Shown here in pieces: positions 11,166 to 22,385 of a stretch of DNA of 64,000 nt (position 1 is its first letter; the number at the start of each line of letters is the position of its first letter). The notes under the pieces were generated by a model that was not told the origin of the DNA, made no database searches, and saw only the letters and a list, made by a program, of their open reading frames with translations. This stretch comes from Gnetum montanum (taxonomy: Eukaryota; Streptophyta; Gnetopsida; Gnetales; Gnetaceae): positions 42,772-106,771 of the forward strand of contig MNCI01024968.1 of assembly GCA_015680685.1 (NCBI GenBank), given 5' to 3'. The position numbers and the translations under genes are program-made.

Positions 11166-11296
11166 GAACATCAATGGGGAGAAGTTGGGCACTTTTACGA
11201 AATTCAAATAGACGTTCATTATTTTGGATCTCTCCCTTGCAATTCAGTCATGGGGGAGATGGCCACCTATGCTAATCATTTGGGGCCCTCAGTTCT
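11166..11296 (+). other. shared pol-deletion junction of B
   Basis: The text here passes from protease-RT linker sequence (LPSLNL at 11145-11165, matching 41740-41760 of C) to sequence that in C lies after integrase (CAGTCATGGGGGAGATGGCCACC; C at 38760-38800). RT, RNase H and integrase are therefore missing by one deletion. Element D has the same join (45990-46075, reverse strand). Confidence 0.8.
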
Positions 11297-11530
11297 TTCT
11301 TTTTTTTTTTAGTTTTTGTTTTACACATTTTTGTTTTCCACGTTTTTGTTTTACAAGTTTTTGTTTTACACATTTGTTTTACACGCTTTTGTTTTCCACG
11401 TTGTTGTTTTACACGTTTTTGTTTTCCACATTTTTGTTTTACACATTTTTGTCTTACATATTTTTGTTTTACAAATTTCTTTAAATTTTCTTGTTTTTGT
11501 TTTACACATTTATTTAACTCTTCTTGTTTT
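11297..11530 (+). repeat. T-rich minisatellite of element B
   Basis: About a dozen imperfect copies of a 16-18-bp unit of the type TTTTTGTTTTACACG or TTTTTGTTTTCCACG. Long apparent reading frames across it (11224-11654) are only the repeat translated. Homologous arrays lie in D (45740-45960) and, shorter, in C (38630-38740). Confidence 0.85.
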
Positions 11531-13320
11531 TTTTTACAACATCATTATACTTTTTCATTTTTTGTGTGTGTTTGCATGTGTTATCCACCTTGTAAGTTTG
11601 TCACCTAATAAGTGTTCTTCCTCATGGTATGAACTATTTTTCATTGATTGCTAATGTTTAATTTTTACCTTTAAGTTATGATGTTGATACTAAGGTATGT
11701 TTCTTTTGATATGGCAGGCAATGGGTTCACTTCATCCATCCATCCACAAAGTCCATGGTCTCTCTTGGCTTGGAAATGTACAGTCCCTTTCTTAATAAGA
11801 ACTCTAACAAATCGATGACTGGGTATTTCTCAAACTAAGGAAGGACTCAAGGTTTGAAAAAGGGTGTGACTTCAAGGGAACTTGATGCTTTTGTGTTGGC
11901 CATTCTCTTGGGTGCTTGGATGTTTTCTTCTTGAGTTTTCTCATCGTTTCAACATTATCCAATTATCGGGAAGCTGAGCAATAAAAATAACAAAGTCTTT
12001 GCATGGTGTGGTTCTCACGCATAAAAACACAAAACAAAACAAAAGATAGAAAAGAAAAGAAAAGTGAGAATTCAAAGCACACCCCTTAGACGAAATAATT
12101 CCTTGAGCTACAAGCACTGGTTATGGAACTAAAAATGTTCCCTCTAACTAAGGCCCTTCTCACTTCCCATTCTCTCCTCATTCGTTTCGTCAGAATGATG
12201 GTGGCTCTTGGGGGAATCATTCTTGTTATTCAAGGGGATGGATTAGCTGAATGCATTGATGTGAAGTCACTGGACGTGGTTGGTTTGAGGTCGGAGTTGG
12301 AATGAGATTTGCCAAGTCACATTAATCATGAAACACACAAGGTGTTGTACACCACCTTGTTCTTGGGATTCCATTCCATTCTCTTCTCTCCATCCTTCTC
12401 TCCATTGTTTACCTCATTGTCGATTGTATCATTAGTGTATATCTTGGTGGATGCATTGTTTTCTTTTTGGTAAATTTTTCCAATTAAGACTTTAACTCTT
12501 ATTCCAAATGACATTCCCAGAGCCTACAGACTCTTTGAATGTGGGTTTATCAGGGCATTAAGGGCATGAGCCTGCTTTGGGGAGGACCCACTGACATTCC
12601 TATTTGGAGCACTAGTTAAATTATTTTCCCTAACATTTTTGCAATCCATTTTATTTTATTCATTTTCATCTTGACATCCATTTCATCGATGTCATAGTTG
12701 TCCCTTTTTATCTATCTTTCTTACTCCTTTTCTTTCTCCATTCTAATGCTACCAAAGATTTGCGATTAGTCATGGAGGTACGGGACCCAATTTTTTTGAT
12801 TTTCTCCTAACCCCTACACCTTCGATAGTCATCAATATTATATCTCCAGACCCATAATCAGCCATACCACAACCCAGCCAATGGACCTTTTCACTGAAGC
12901 AAGGTATCAACTGCATTGAAATTTATTTACCCTTGCTAATATAAGACTTTGTTGTGTGTGCAAATGGCAATCATAAAAAAATGGATTGGATCTGGAGGGA
13001 ACACTTGGAATTGAGTGATGCTGAAATAGCTATGTAAGGAGCAAGATCGATGGCACGCTTACGGATGGACAATGACAGGTGTAATCTTGGCATTGGCAGC
13101 AGCGACACTTCTTTCTCTCACTCTTTCTCTTTCTCAGCTACCAAATGAGGCTTGATGTCAATGTAATAAGGTGTTCACCCTTGTTGTCATGAACACCAGT
13201 TTTGTTGTGTCTTGTAATGATGATCCGTTCACATGTCATCCCATTAGTTCCATTTGAGTCAATAATCCCATACCTTCCCAATATTATTGTAAGGAACTCG
13301 AGGACGAGTTTTCATTTAGT
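11531..13320 (+). other. noncoding spacer of element B
   Basis: 1.8 kb without a supported gene. It aligns in pieces with the spacers of C and D. Landmarks are an A-rich stretch (12025-12065), the conserved purine-rich block GCTTTGGGGAGGACCCACT (12575-12593) and a leader TCGAGGACGAGTTTTCATT before the polypurine tract. Confidence 0.7.
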
Positions 13321-13330
13321 CATGGGGGTA
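13321..13330 (+). other. polypurine tract of element B
   Basis: CATGGGGGTA directly before the 3' LTR; the primer for plus-strand DNA synthesis. Confidence 0.85.
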
Positions 13331-14171
13331 TGACGGGACGCGATATCGCATGGGTCGCGATATCACATCGGCCATCGCGATATCGTATGCCTTGCGATAT
13401 CGCGTATGCAATATCACATCGTCCCCCACGATATTGCATATGCGATATCGCGGTGCGCCTTCATATCTATAAATAAGAGACGGCTCTCCCTTGTTTCCTC
13501 ATCCTAGGCTAGACAGTAGGGAAACTCTGGTAGATTGATCACTCCAGAGATAGAATATTTTCCATGTGCCCGCAGTAGGAGTCCTAAAGTGAACGGATCT
13601 TTATTCGAGCAAACATTGTACCTGAACACAAGTTTGTGTACGGCAATAAAGACAAGCTTCTTGGATAAACCTTGCAATGCATGGAATAAGCTAATTAGGA
13701 TTTTCTTTACTATTATTTACTGCTTTCTCTCTCACCCTTCTCTCCTAGTCAAGTGCCTCAGTACGACCACTTCGAGCACGTGCGTTACGCGTGGTGATCC
13801 CAGCAACGATTAGTGTTTGGTAGCCACAGTTGCATCGGTTCAGGGTGTGTACGGTAAGTGGAAACAAATGCGGACGCTAGGTTAATTTAGACTTAGTTCA
13901 TTAGTTAGAGTTAGTAATTAGTAATTAGTTTCTCAACCCTTCACCTTGTTAGCATAGGAGACAAAAACATAAAAGGCTATAAAAATCATATACCTTGGAC
14001 TTACTTAACCATACACCGTGACAACTACAAGTAAGTCTGGGAAGACAATGAATGATTAACCCTAAGTATTCTATGAGGCGTGTAGGCACTTAGTCTGTGA
14101 AGTTCGACCGGATCGCACATGCTACGCTTGTATTTGTATGGTTGAGTGTAGGGGTATCTCGCCACTCATCA
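13331..14171 (+). repeat. 3' LTR of element B
   Basis: 841 bp, TGACGGGACGCGATATCG to CGCCACTCATCA, closely similar to 6928-7788. Differences are mostly transitions plus short indels, for example a short deletion near 13715 and an extra TTAGTAA near 13920. Same palindrome cluster before the TATA box. Confidence 0.92.
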
Positions 14172-15689
14172 AAAGGAATCAAGTCTTGACCTTGTTCAGA
14201 AGTACCCACGAGTTTTCACTTCTTAGTAAAAAGCTTATTGTAAGTAGAAGAAGACAACTCTCTCTAAAGACAAAAGAAAGAATCAATTAAAAATGATGAA
14301 TAAATACCAATGAAAGATAAAATCTTTTTCATCCATCTAAAATTAGGAGCATCACCCAAAGTGTTAACGTTTATCCTACTATGATGGAGCATCGCCCAAA
14401 TCACCTATTTTTTAAAAGTATTTGCTAGTTTCATAATGGGAAGTTAGGATTGTTGTTGCAAATTCCTAAGTTGCTACAAATCCCACCTACACCAAGTGGT
14501 AGGTTAAAACGTGTTTGGCTTATTCATTTTGTAACTCTCAGGTTCATTAGAAACCCTTAATTTAAGATTTCGGATTGTGAGATGTGAACTTGTTCAAGTT
14601 GTGATTTATTTGAATGTGTAAGTTGGGAGTTTTAGATTAATATGTTGTTCCATTATTACTTGAAAGCAAAATTTTAACCTTGTTAATGCTTCATGTTTAG
14701 GTTATAAATCATATAGTAATTTGACTTGATACATTCTTGATTATCTACGTCACTATTTTTCTATCTAAGAATTCACTATGTTTCTATTTTAATTCTTACA
14801 TCAATTTGCTTGTTTTACTTGAATTTATTTGTCCCATCTTTAATATTGAAGATATTTGGGTTTGTTGTTTTTTTCATGGGATTGATATAGGAAGCAGCCT
14901 ACAACCAGGCCTAAAAGACATGCTTCAAACCTAATTAAACAAAATTCGGTTAAGTTTGTTTCAATTGATTTCATCTTTTGCATTCAGATAGAGGTTTTCA
15001 GTTTAAAGCTAGCAAATACATAAGGTAACATTAGTGTTAATTATAGCAAATGTTTTTCTTAAATGCTATATTTAAGTCTTAATATATTTTTTTTAAAAAA
15101 AGAGCAAGTGAGATAGATACATTTTTCATCCCTCACTACTAGCTTTACACAAAATTTATATAAAAATTATTATCTTGGAACATTAATCTTTTCTTGGATC
15201 TCACCACTACCAATACAAGTTGAAAGAATGTAACTTTGATTTATATTACAATTGTAGCAAACATATAAATAGATTTTTTTCATTAAGTATCCTTCTTGAT
15301 CCTAATGCAAGTAGATTTGCTTTTTTTCCTCTAATTTATTCCCACATGCTCTTAGGAATTTTCTATTTAAATAATTTTTCTAAGTTCTTTGGCTTCAAAT
15401 TTAATCTTGATTTCCAATGTTTTATTTTAAAAGTTATTTTTGCTTTCATGAAACTATCCTTTTTCTTGTGTTGCATTATAAACTTCTATGTAAAAATGTA
15501 CTCTAGGTGTAAAAAGTATCTTTTGATAAAATCTAATGAATTGATGAAGAGCTGTGTATAGCTAGTTGGTTAGTTCTAAGCTAGTTATATATATATATCT
15601 AAGCTATCAAATCTAATGAATTGATAGAATCAAGTTAGTCCTACCTCTCACACCTGCTATTAATATATCAATAACCACTAAAAATCACG
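14172..15689. other. low-copy AT-rich DNA, no gene seen
   Basis: I see no repeat family shared with the rest of the window and no convincing coding sequence. A short TA run lies near 15583-15598. Confidence 0.4.
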
Positions 15690-15940
15690 CAAGGGACGGT
15701 GACAGTGAACGTCACTGTCAGAGACTGCTAAATTGGTATTCCCGAATCTTCCACGATCTCAATCAAAATAACAGCATGCATGCCTCCGTCTCGGTTTAGA
15801 CCGAGATTCATGCTTCGGCAGCCTTGAAACCGCCATTGTCCAGTGCAGCAACGGCTGGCAATTAAGAAGAAAAAAACGCCTGCGTTTGGCATGGCTCTTC
15901 AACTGTCCGAGGAGGAGTAACGCAAGTCTCGTGCTGTTAG
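15690..15940 (+). other. candidate first (5' UTR) exon of a host gene
   Basis: This block is clearly less AT-rich than its surroundings and ends in a good splice donor (GTTAG|GTAAAC, 15941). It has two near-perfect hairpins (GACAGTGA-ACG-TCACTGTC near 15697-15720 and TCTCGGT-TTAG-ACCGAGA near 15789-15810) and a tiny upstream ORF, MALQLSEEE (15891-15920). It could feed the exon at 18047. No function can be assigned. Confidence 0.3.
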
Positions 15941-18046
15941 GTAAACTCATATTTTTTATTTCTGTGAATCTGACTGTCAAGTTTACTCGTATATTTTTTA
16001 TTTCCGTGAATCTGACCATCAAGTTCTTTAGAGAGGGCTTTCCCCTAAGGAAAATGTTTGACTGGGATTGAGGCAATTCATGAACTTCAGCAGTGCATAG
16101 GTTAATTTTGATGGAATTAGATGATTTATGAACTTTATTCTGCGTATGAATTAAAGCGATACAGGGAGCTTTGGTACTTTATTGATTTAGGTGTCATACA
16201 TTTTTTATAATAATTTGTTTGATGACAAATCAATGGAAGTGTTTAAGAGGTTTTCGTTTCATTGCTGTCAGAAGATTATATTTGTGCGGAAAGTCCTTTG
16301 ACATCAAAATACATATCTGTGTCATTATACTGTCCTGCATTCTCATTCATCCAGCAATTTCCCTGCAATTTTCATTTGTCAACATAATATTTAAAGTGAA
16401 GCATCGTCATCCTACCTTTCTTCAACCATATGGTCATATGAATTCTTTTCAACCATTCCCTTTCATTAAGAGCCAAATAAGCATCAACCCTAAATTTTGG
16501 ATGCCTTTATTTATGCTCGCAAGTCATGTACGGCTAGGTTTACCTCTTTGCCCTTGTCTTTAACAAAGTGATTTCTTTTGAAACGTACATTATTTAGTCT
16601 TGTTAACAAATGATCAAGCTGTCTAAGATAACTTTCCTTGATTTTCTTATCTATAGGTGCTACTCTTAAACTTCTTTCATTTGCCAATATAATATTTAAA
16701 GTGAATATAAAAATATTAGTTAATGAAGCTGTAGTTGTATCCAAGGAATACATCATAAACAATAGATTTAAAAAAAAAATTAAAATGGTCTTCTTTGAGT
16801 TTGTTTTATATCTAGCATTTACTTTCTATTCCATTTTGGTATCCTCGGTAATTCCATATATAGCCATACACTTCCAGTTACTATTTTACATAGTTTTTTG
16901 CTTGTAAAATATGAACAAGAAAGTGATATCCTACAAATGGTTTATCCAGCTAATGTGAAGCAGTTTTGTCAAGACTTTGGTTTTAGGTGTTTAGCTCATT
17001 CCCCTATAACAGTTGTAAAAATAGGCTATGCAAATAAATTGATTCCAAGAATACCTTTCTTTCCAATTTAGTCCACCATGTGAACCTTATGCCTTACCAT
17101 GAAGGAAAGATTCCTCTTACCGTTTAACATGGAAACCCACCAACATTTACGTTTACTCTGTGATTGCTTGGTCATTACCTTGGTAGGTGAATTCGTATTT
17201 TTTTTTTAAGACCATGTAGAACTTGCCAATTATATAGGTCATCTAGACTACCAAAGCGATATCATTACCGATGTTTTATGACATAAATTTAGTATGCACA
17301 TTGGGATCCCATCCTCTTCTATTCGAATTCAAATGCTTATGGATCTCTTTTGAAACAGAATACTAATAATTATATTGATTATTAAAGAATCTTCCTTTTA
17401 TCTTTTCTTTTAAAAAGAGAATCATTGTAAACCCCTTTTGATCTATCGAACAAGATTCTGTTTCATTGGTTCTCTATGTCAAAAATATTCTGTACCTTAG
17501 CAGAAGCCAGGATGCAAGATACACATCTTGTAAAACAAGTCACATGTTGATGCATGATGTCTTTTCATGGTTTTAATCATGGGGCATGATACTAATTTGA
17601 TTTGATACTTTGCAATGTACATGGTGATTTTAGATTTTTTCAAGTTTGCAAATCTTTTGTGGATCTTTTGGCACAAGTCAATGTGCTTTTAGGTTTCTTG
17701 GAACTTGTTAATAATACATGTTTGTTGTATGGTTGTTTGCTATGTATGGAAACAACCAACAATTGAAGTTTGGATTGCACTCATATACAGAGTCTATATC
17801 ATATCGTAAATATCTACTGACTGCATCTTGAAGTTTGCTATCATAAAATTTCAAATCCATCAATATGGGTCAAGTTAATATTTAGTATTATATGATATGT
17901 TTGTGGCATTTACAGTTGTCCATGTATAGCTTGCACTGGGATAGCTATACATTATCAATTTAGGTTGTTCTGTTAACTATTTGTGGTTCTCTAGCATTAT
18001 GAATGATGAAGCAAGATAAAAGGCTTGCATAGCTAGGTTTGGACAG
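15941..18046. other. AT-rich stretch, possibly intronic
   Basis: About 2.1 kb with no supported exon. Short open frames here (for example 16511-16762 on the minus strand) lack recognisable motifs. If 15690-15940 and 18047 belong together, this is an intron. Confidence 0.3.
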
Positions 18047-18268
18047 GATGCCATGGCTGAATCAACAGAAATTGAAAAGAAAAATGTTAGAGTTGCAAGG
18101 TAAACTTTTACCTGATACAAATATTGTCCTTATAAGTTGTTTGCATCTCTTGGAGTAATTTAAGCTTAATTTTTGAATTCAAAACCTTTTCTTATGTTTA
18201 GGTTTAATGAAATAGTTTATACCAGTACATCCAAAACTGATAATAGCTTGGAACCTAGGCTTGCATGA
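18047..18268 (+). CDS. candidate host exons, small 37-codon reading
   Basis: Two candidate exons, 18047-18099 and 18202-18268, are joined by an intron with clean borders (GCAAG|GTAAAC ... GTTTAG|G). The first begins after TTTGGACAG and has an ATG in a strong context (GCCATGG, 18053). Spliced in frame the reading starts MAESTEIEKKNVRVAR, continues FNEIVYTSTSKTD and stops at TGA 18266-18268, giving 37 residues, charged and without a known motif. It may be the start of a host gene whose later exons were lost to insertions, or chance. The element I remnant begins about 400 bp downstream. Confidence 0.3.
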
Positions 18269-18667
18269 GCGGTTCCATCATCTTTCTTTTTTAAGGTTTT
18301 TTTCTTTTCCTTAAATTTATTACTCAATTATTCCCAGTGGAATCATCAAACCTATGACCTAATTCTTATTGGTAAGGTTAACATTTTATTGTATTATTAA
18401 AAAAGGTTAGGAGTAGCCATGTGCATCCCAAAAATTATAGAGGATACAAAGATGCTTCAAGTCTGACTCCAACTAACAACCCCTTATTTAATAAGATAAT
18501 GAGTGAAAAAAAATTATATATATATATATATATGAGGAAGAGGGGGAAATTTAAAAAAAACAGTTGCAAAAAGAATGCCTTGTCTGGTTGGTGATGGGAT
18601 TCTTATGCCCTGTTAACATTCTTATGGTTCCCTTGAAATTATCTACACACAGAGGGAGCCAAGGAAA

Positions 18668-20660
18668 GATGAAGAAAAGTGTCGATAGTTTGAGCAAGCA
18701 TGTTGAATGATGTGCTTCGATAGCTAATTAGGTAGAGATTATGAAGGACAAAACTCCTGCAACAACAATTTAGGAAGAGGAGCAGCAATCACCTCCTCCA
18801 CCTACCACTCAAAAAATAGTGTTGGATGTCACAACAACATCACAATAGTTGTACAAGTACTGACAATGGCTCTTAAGCAAGCAAGAGCAACTAACATGCA
18901 TGAGTGGTGGAGATCCATCTGTGTATTGGCCTACAATGAGTCACCTAAATGAGGTGGCCTATATAGTTAGCCTAATGGGGGAGGTAGACCCATTTTCTCT
19001 ACCCAACAAATGTAGTTGAATGTGAGGTTGAATCTTAGTGCCAAAGTAGTAACAATATATCTCTCAGTATAACAACAACTTCCAGATATTTCTAGGAATG
19101 CAACGACCTTTTTTATGTGCTTGGACAAGGGCAAGGAGGCAATAGTACTAGTGATGCAACACAAGGGGCAAGAAATAATAGTTGAAGTGGTTTCTGATAG
19201 AGTCGTCGAAACACTTAATGCACCTATGATGTCTGTACCAGATATCACTACACTTAAAGATGTGTAGACATCTGTAGGGATAATAAGTGGTAGATGAATT
19301 GTAGCATAGCATGAATAATAATTGGACTAACTTTTAGGAATTGGGCCACTTTTGGATATCTTTGACCTTCTAGATAATATAACTGCAACCCAAGCAAGGG
19401 GCAAGAATATTATGTTGGAAGGGTAACTCAAAATAGCCAAGGAGTTGAATGAATGCTTAGTTGTAGAAGTTGCTAAATTAATAGCTTAGATTGTTGACCT
19501 TGCATTTTTTAACTTAGCATTAACAAGAGATGAAGCTTTTAAATAGCTTCACACTAGCCTAAAAGGGGTTGAGGGTGTGATGGAGATAGTGATGTTCTAC
19601 CTATCCTTAGTAGAGACCAACTTGCATAAAATTTAGAAGACCTTGGATCTAACCCACCAGGAGAATCTACAATTAACCATAGAAAATCATCACCTACAAA
19701 ACGTTGATGTGCATAAGAAATAGTTGATTAACTTTTTCCATCAATAGTAGGAGCAACTAACTAAATAAAATATAGAGTTAAGAAGATTGATAGCTAAGAA
19801 TAGAAACCTCTCCATGGAGGAGGTTTGTGTCCTCCACCAAAAGATTGCAATAGAGGTAGTTGCCTGGAAATCAAAGGATCTTAGATTTGAGAGAATTAAA
19901 GATCACTAAAAAGACCAAGTTGGCCTATAGAATGAAATAAATGAGAAACACATTCAAGTGATGAAGAAAAATGTGAAAAAGACTCACCAAAAACTTCAAC
20001 AAGGACGTGGATTATGGCAACCCATCATTGATGGGATTAATCAATATAATAAAGTAGAAAATCACCTAAATAAGTTGCAAATAGATGAGATGACTAAATA
20101 TATGGAGCTTTCCAATCTCTGGTACATAAACCTAGCTATGTTAATTGTTGGATGGGCATAGTCAAAATTGGAAAAGTAAGTGGCCAACTCATACTTGCTG
20201 TGCAAGGTTGCGTTCAAGCACCACAAGGACACTAAGAAAAATCTTGTAAAGGCAAACGTTGAGCTTGAGGTTCTCAAGGGCAAATATACTAATCAAAGAT
20301 CCATTTCCAAGAGCTTGGCCAAAAGAATGAATGACTACTAAGAGCTACAAAACATAGTTAGGGCATTTGATGTTGAATGCAAATAATTCACTACCTAATT
20401 CATCAACATTAGGGAGCTATTTCTAGTATGTCCTATTCGTGGGATATCCCCATTCCAACCCACTTTAGCAATGTCGCACGAATTATGAATGATCCTTGAA
20501 GCAAGGGTGAGAAGATGAAGGAATTACTAGATTCTTTTCACCTTCCACTGGAGGTAGCAGCCATAGTAGGATAGCCTCAACCTCCTCAGTCACTATGCAT
20601 GCTCGAAGCTAGTGAATGTCCTTCAAAACCTTAGGAACCTTCACCACCTGGGATTGTTTG
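18668..20660 (+). pseudogene. second ORF remnant of element I (coiled-coil part)
   Basis: Alignment by eye with F: PTMSHLNEV corresponds to PSMSHLQRI, and later NLSMEEVCVLHQKIAIEV and NEINEKHIQVMKK correspond to TLSMEEIHAIH and KEINEKEIKMAK in F, then LSNLWYINLAMLIVGW to LASLRYTNLAMLTIGH. Many in-frame stops, often TAG. One open stretch (19958-20161) survives inside. The sequence is highly charged with heptad-like spacing; the first, Transposase_32-like, domain is not recognised here. Non-functional. Confidence 0.65.
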
Positions 20661-20884
20661 ATCTTCTCAATCATCTTCATGCCATCAGAGGATGTGCTAT
20701 CCGGTTTAAGTAGTCATGTCATGATTTCTAATTTTGTGTCATGAATGCCACAAATTTTGTAATAATGAAAATCTACACATTTGGGCACTTAGTTTTGTTG
20801 TGTTAAATGTCAATCAATAATCCCATACCTTTCCAAATTTTGTGACGGAACTCAAGGATAAGTTTTCATTCAGTTGTGGAGGTA

Positions 20885-21809
20885 TGATGAAGTGTCAAAG
20901 TGTCATGTTAATGGACCCCTTGATGGCATGGCCTCGTCAATGGGTCCCCGTCGACATGGCCTCATCTATGTGGCATTGCCCTATAAATGGGGCTACATTA
21001 ATGTAGCATTTGCTACATTTATAAGGCCCCATCAATGCAAATCCATAATAAAGTCTATAAATATGCACTCACCCATCGTGTTTATGAAAATGTCTTGTCA
21101 TAGTTGTAGTGAAGTTCTTTTAGTTTTTTCATTTGAGAGTTAGAATATTTTTTGAGTGCTGCCAACAAGAGTCAAAAAGTGTATGAATCTTTATTTGAGC
21201 ACTGATGTACCTGAGCAAACTTGTGTGAATGATAATAATGACAAGCCTTTTGATCAAACCTTGTACCACTTGGAATAGAATAATGATTTATTTCTGCATT
21301 TTTTGTTTTCATTAATTACACAATTAATTAAGATAAGTAAGACTTTAATTATTTAACTAATTAAGTTAAATAGATTAAAAACATAAGTATGACTACTTCG
21401 AGCATAACATACAACACTTGGTAATCTCAGCAACACTTAACGCTTGGTAACCTAATAGTTTTGTATGCATTCAAGATGTCTACATAAAGTGGGATTGAAT
21501 GCTTATGTTAGGATATTTAGTTGTTAATTAGCAATTAGATTAGTTAACTTGTTTAATAAATTTAGTTTTAACTTGTTATCAATCATAGCCAAATAAAATA
21601 TAAAATAATAAAAATCATGTACCCCAATGACACTTAACCATACAACTAAGCTTCACAAGTGTAGTTGGGAAGACAACAATTGTCACGATTAGATTTTACT
21701 TCCTGGAACTAGCATACTTAGAAACTTAAGATCTATGGAATTTGACCAAATTACATGTGAACACTTGTAATTCGTATAGTTGAATGTAGAGTATACTCAT
21801 CGTTGATCA
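20885..21809 (+). repeat. 3' LTR of element I
   Basis: Starts TGATGAAGTGTCAAAG after the polypurine tract. It has a TATA box in CCCTATAAATGG near 20980 and the family blocks GATC/TTTATTTGAGCA, CCTGAGCAAACTTGTGTG, ACTACTTCGAGCAT and TTGGTAA(C/T)C. The right end is uncertain (CTCATCG or TTGATCA, 21800-21809). In U3/R a 14-bp palindrome, CTACATTAATGTAG, overlaps the promoter region. Confidence 0.7.
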
Positions 21810-21828
21810 CTAACATCTCATTATATGA

Positions 21829-22040
21829 TTAGAATTTTATATCTTAGTGTTACCTACTAGAATTAAATTTATTTGATGGGTTTGATTTCAGTGTGCAATC
21901 CTAAGTTATAAAGTTTTAATTTGACTATATGTTATGAGGTAAATATTACTAGAAAATGTTTTAGAAAACAATGAAGTGTTAACCTATTAGTAAGACTCTT
22001 GAATTAGAATTTCCAAGTTATATATTTGATTCTTGTTGGG
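21829..22040. repeat. tRNA-derived SINE-like fragments
   Basis: An inverted pair of partial copies (21829-21866 reverse, 21876-21945 forward) followed by a forward head (21972-22040) with GTGTTAACCTATTAGTAAGACTC. They belong to the family described at 27550-27695. Confidence 0.5.
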
Positions 22041-22049
22041 GTGGGCATG

Positions 22050-22198
22050 TTGGAAACCTAAAATAATTGTAATATAGATACACCACAAGAAAAATAGTCC
22101 AATTAGAACTTTATAACTTAGAATTACCCACCAAAACCAAACCCATGACTTGGAGCTTTCAAATAAAGAGTTTTATCAGTAGGCCAACACCTTACTTT
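22050..22198 (-). repeat. SINE-like repeat, near full length, minus strand
   Basis: In the minus sense it reads a tRNA-like head (GGTGTTGGCCTACTGATAAAAC, then CATGGGTTTGGTTTTGG at the B-box position) and the body ATTCTAAGTTATAAAGTTC to ATTACAATTATTTTAG. It lies head to head with the copy at 22228. Confidence 0.6.
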
Positions 22199-22227
22199 AA
22201 CTAACTCAATAATGCAACCAATCTGAA

Positions 22228-22385
22228 GTCAAGATTAAGGTGTTAGCCTAGTGGTAAGACTATTAATTTAAAAGCTCTAAGTCATAGATTTAATTCTCAT
22301 GGACAATGCTAATTTATAAATTTCTAATTCAACTATCTATCTTAGGGGGGATACCTATATTATAATTATTTTGATGTTCCAATAC
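22228..22385 (+). repeat. SINE-like repeat, near full length, plus strand
   Basis: The head GGTGTTAGCCTAGTGGTAAG contains TAGCCTAGTGG, a match to the RNA polymerase III A box. It is followed by a B-box-like GATTTAATTCTC and the family body ending ATTATAATTATTTTGATG. Confidence 0.6.

Larger units (their letters stand above)
6928..14171 (+). mobile_element. complete non-autonomous LTR retrotransposon B (gag-protease, no pol)
   Basis: Both LTRs are present (6928-7788 and 13331-14171), with a tRNA-Asp-type primer site, a gag-protease reading frame, a noncoding spacer and a polypurine tract. RT, RNase H and integrase are absent: gag-protease sequence jumps directly to the text that follows integrase in element C. 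Element D has the same structure. The expected 5-bp target duplication is unclear (aaaaa on the left, aaagg on the right). All coding parts have in-frame stops. Confidence 0.9.
18640..21809 (+). mobile_element. LTR retrotransposon I, 3' half
   Basis: A degraded plus-strand copy of the E/F family with the C-terminal part of the second ORF, a polypurine tract (GTTGTGGAGGTA, 20873-20884) and the 3' LTR. The left boundary is uncertain. Gag, the 5' LTR and the first domain of the second ORF are not seen, so the copy is 5'-truncated or rearranged. A TA microsatellite lies just left (18518-18534). Confidence 0.65.

Noticed and set aside
11224-11654. Phe-rich open frames resembling a membrane protein
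   Set aside because: They translate the TTTTTGTTTTACAC minisatellite; the counterpart at 45677-45970 on the other strand is the same.
6923-14176. Clean target duplication for element B
   Set aside because: The flanks read aaaaa and aaagg; only three of five match, so I do not claim it.
16511-16762. Minus-strand 83-codon frame as a possible transposase or Copia piece
   Set aside because: No recognisable motif, no continuation in any frame.
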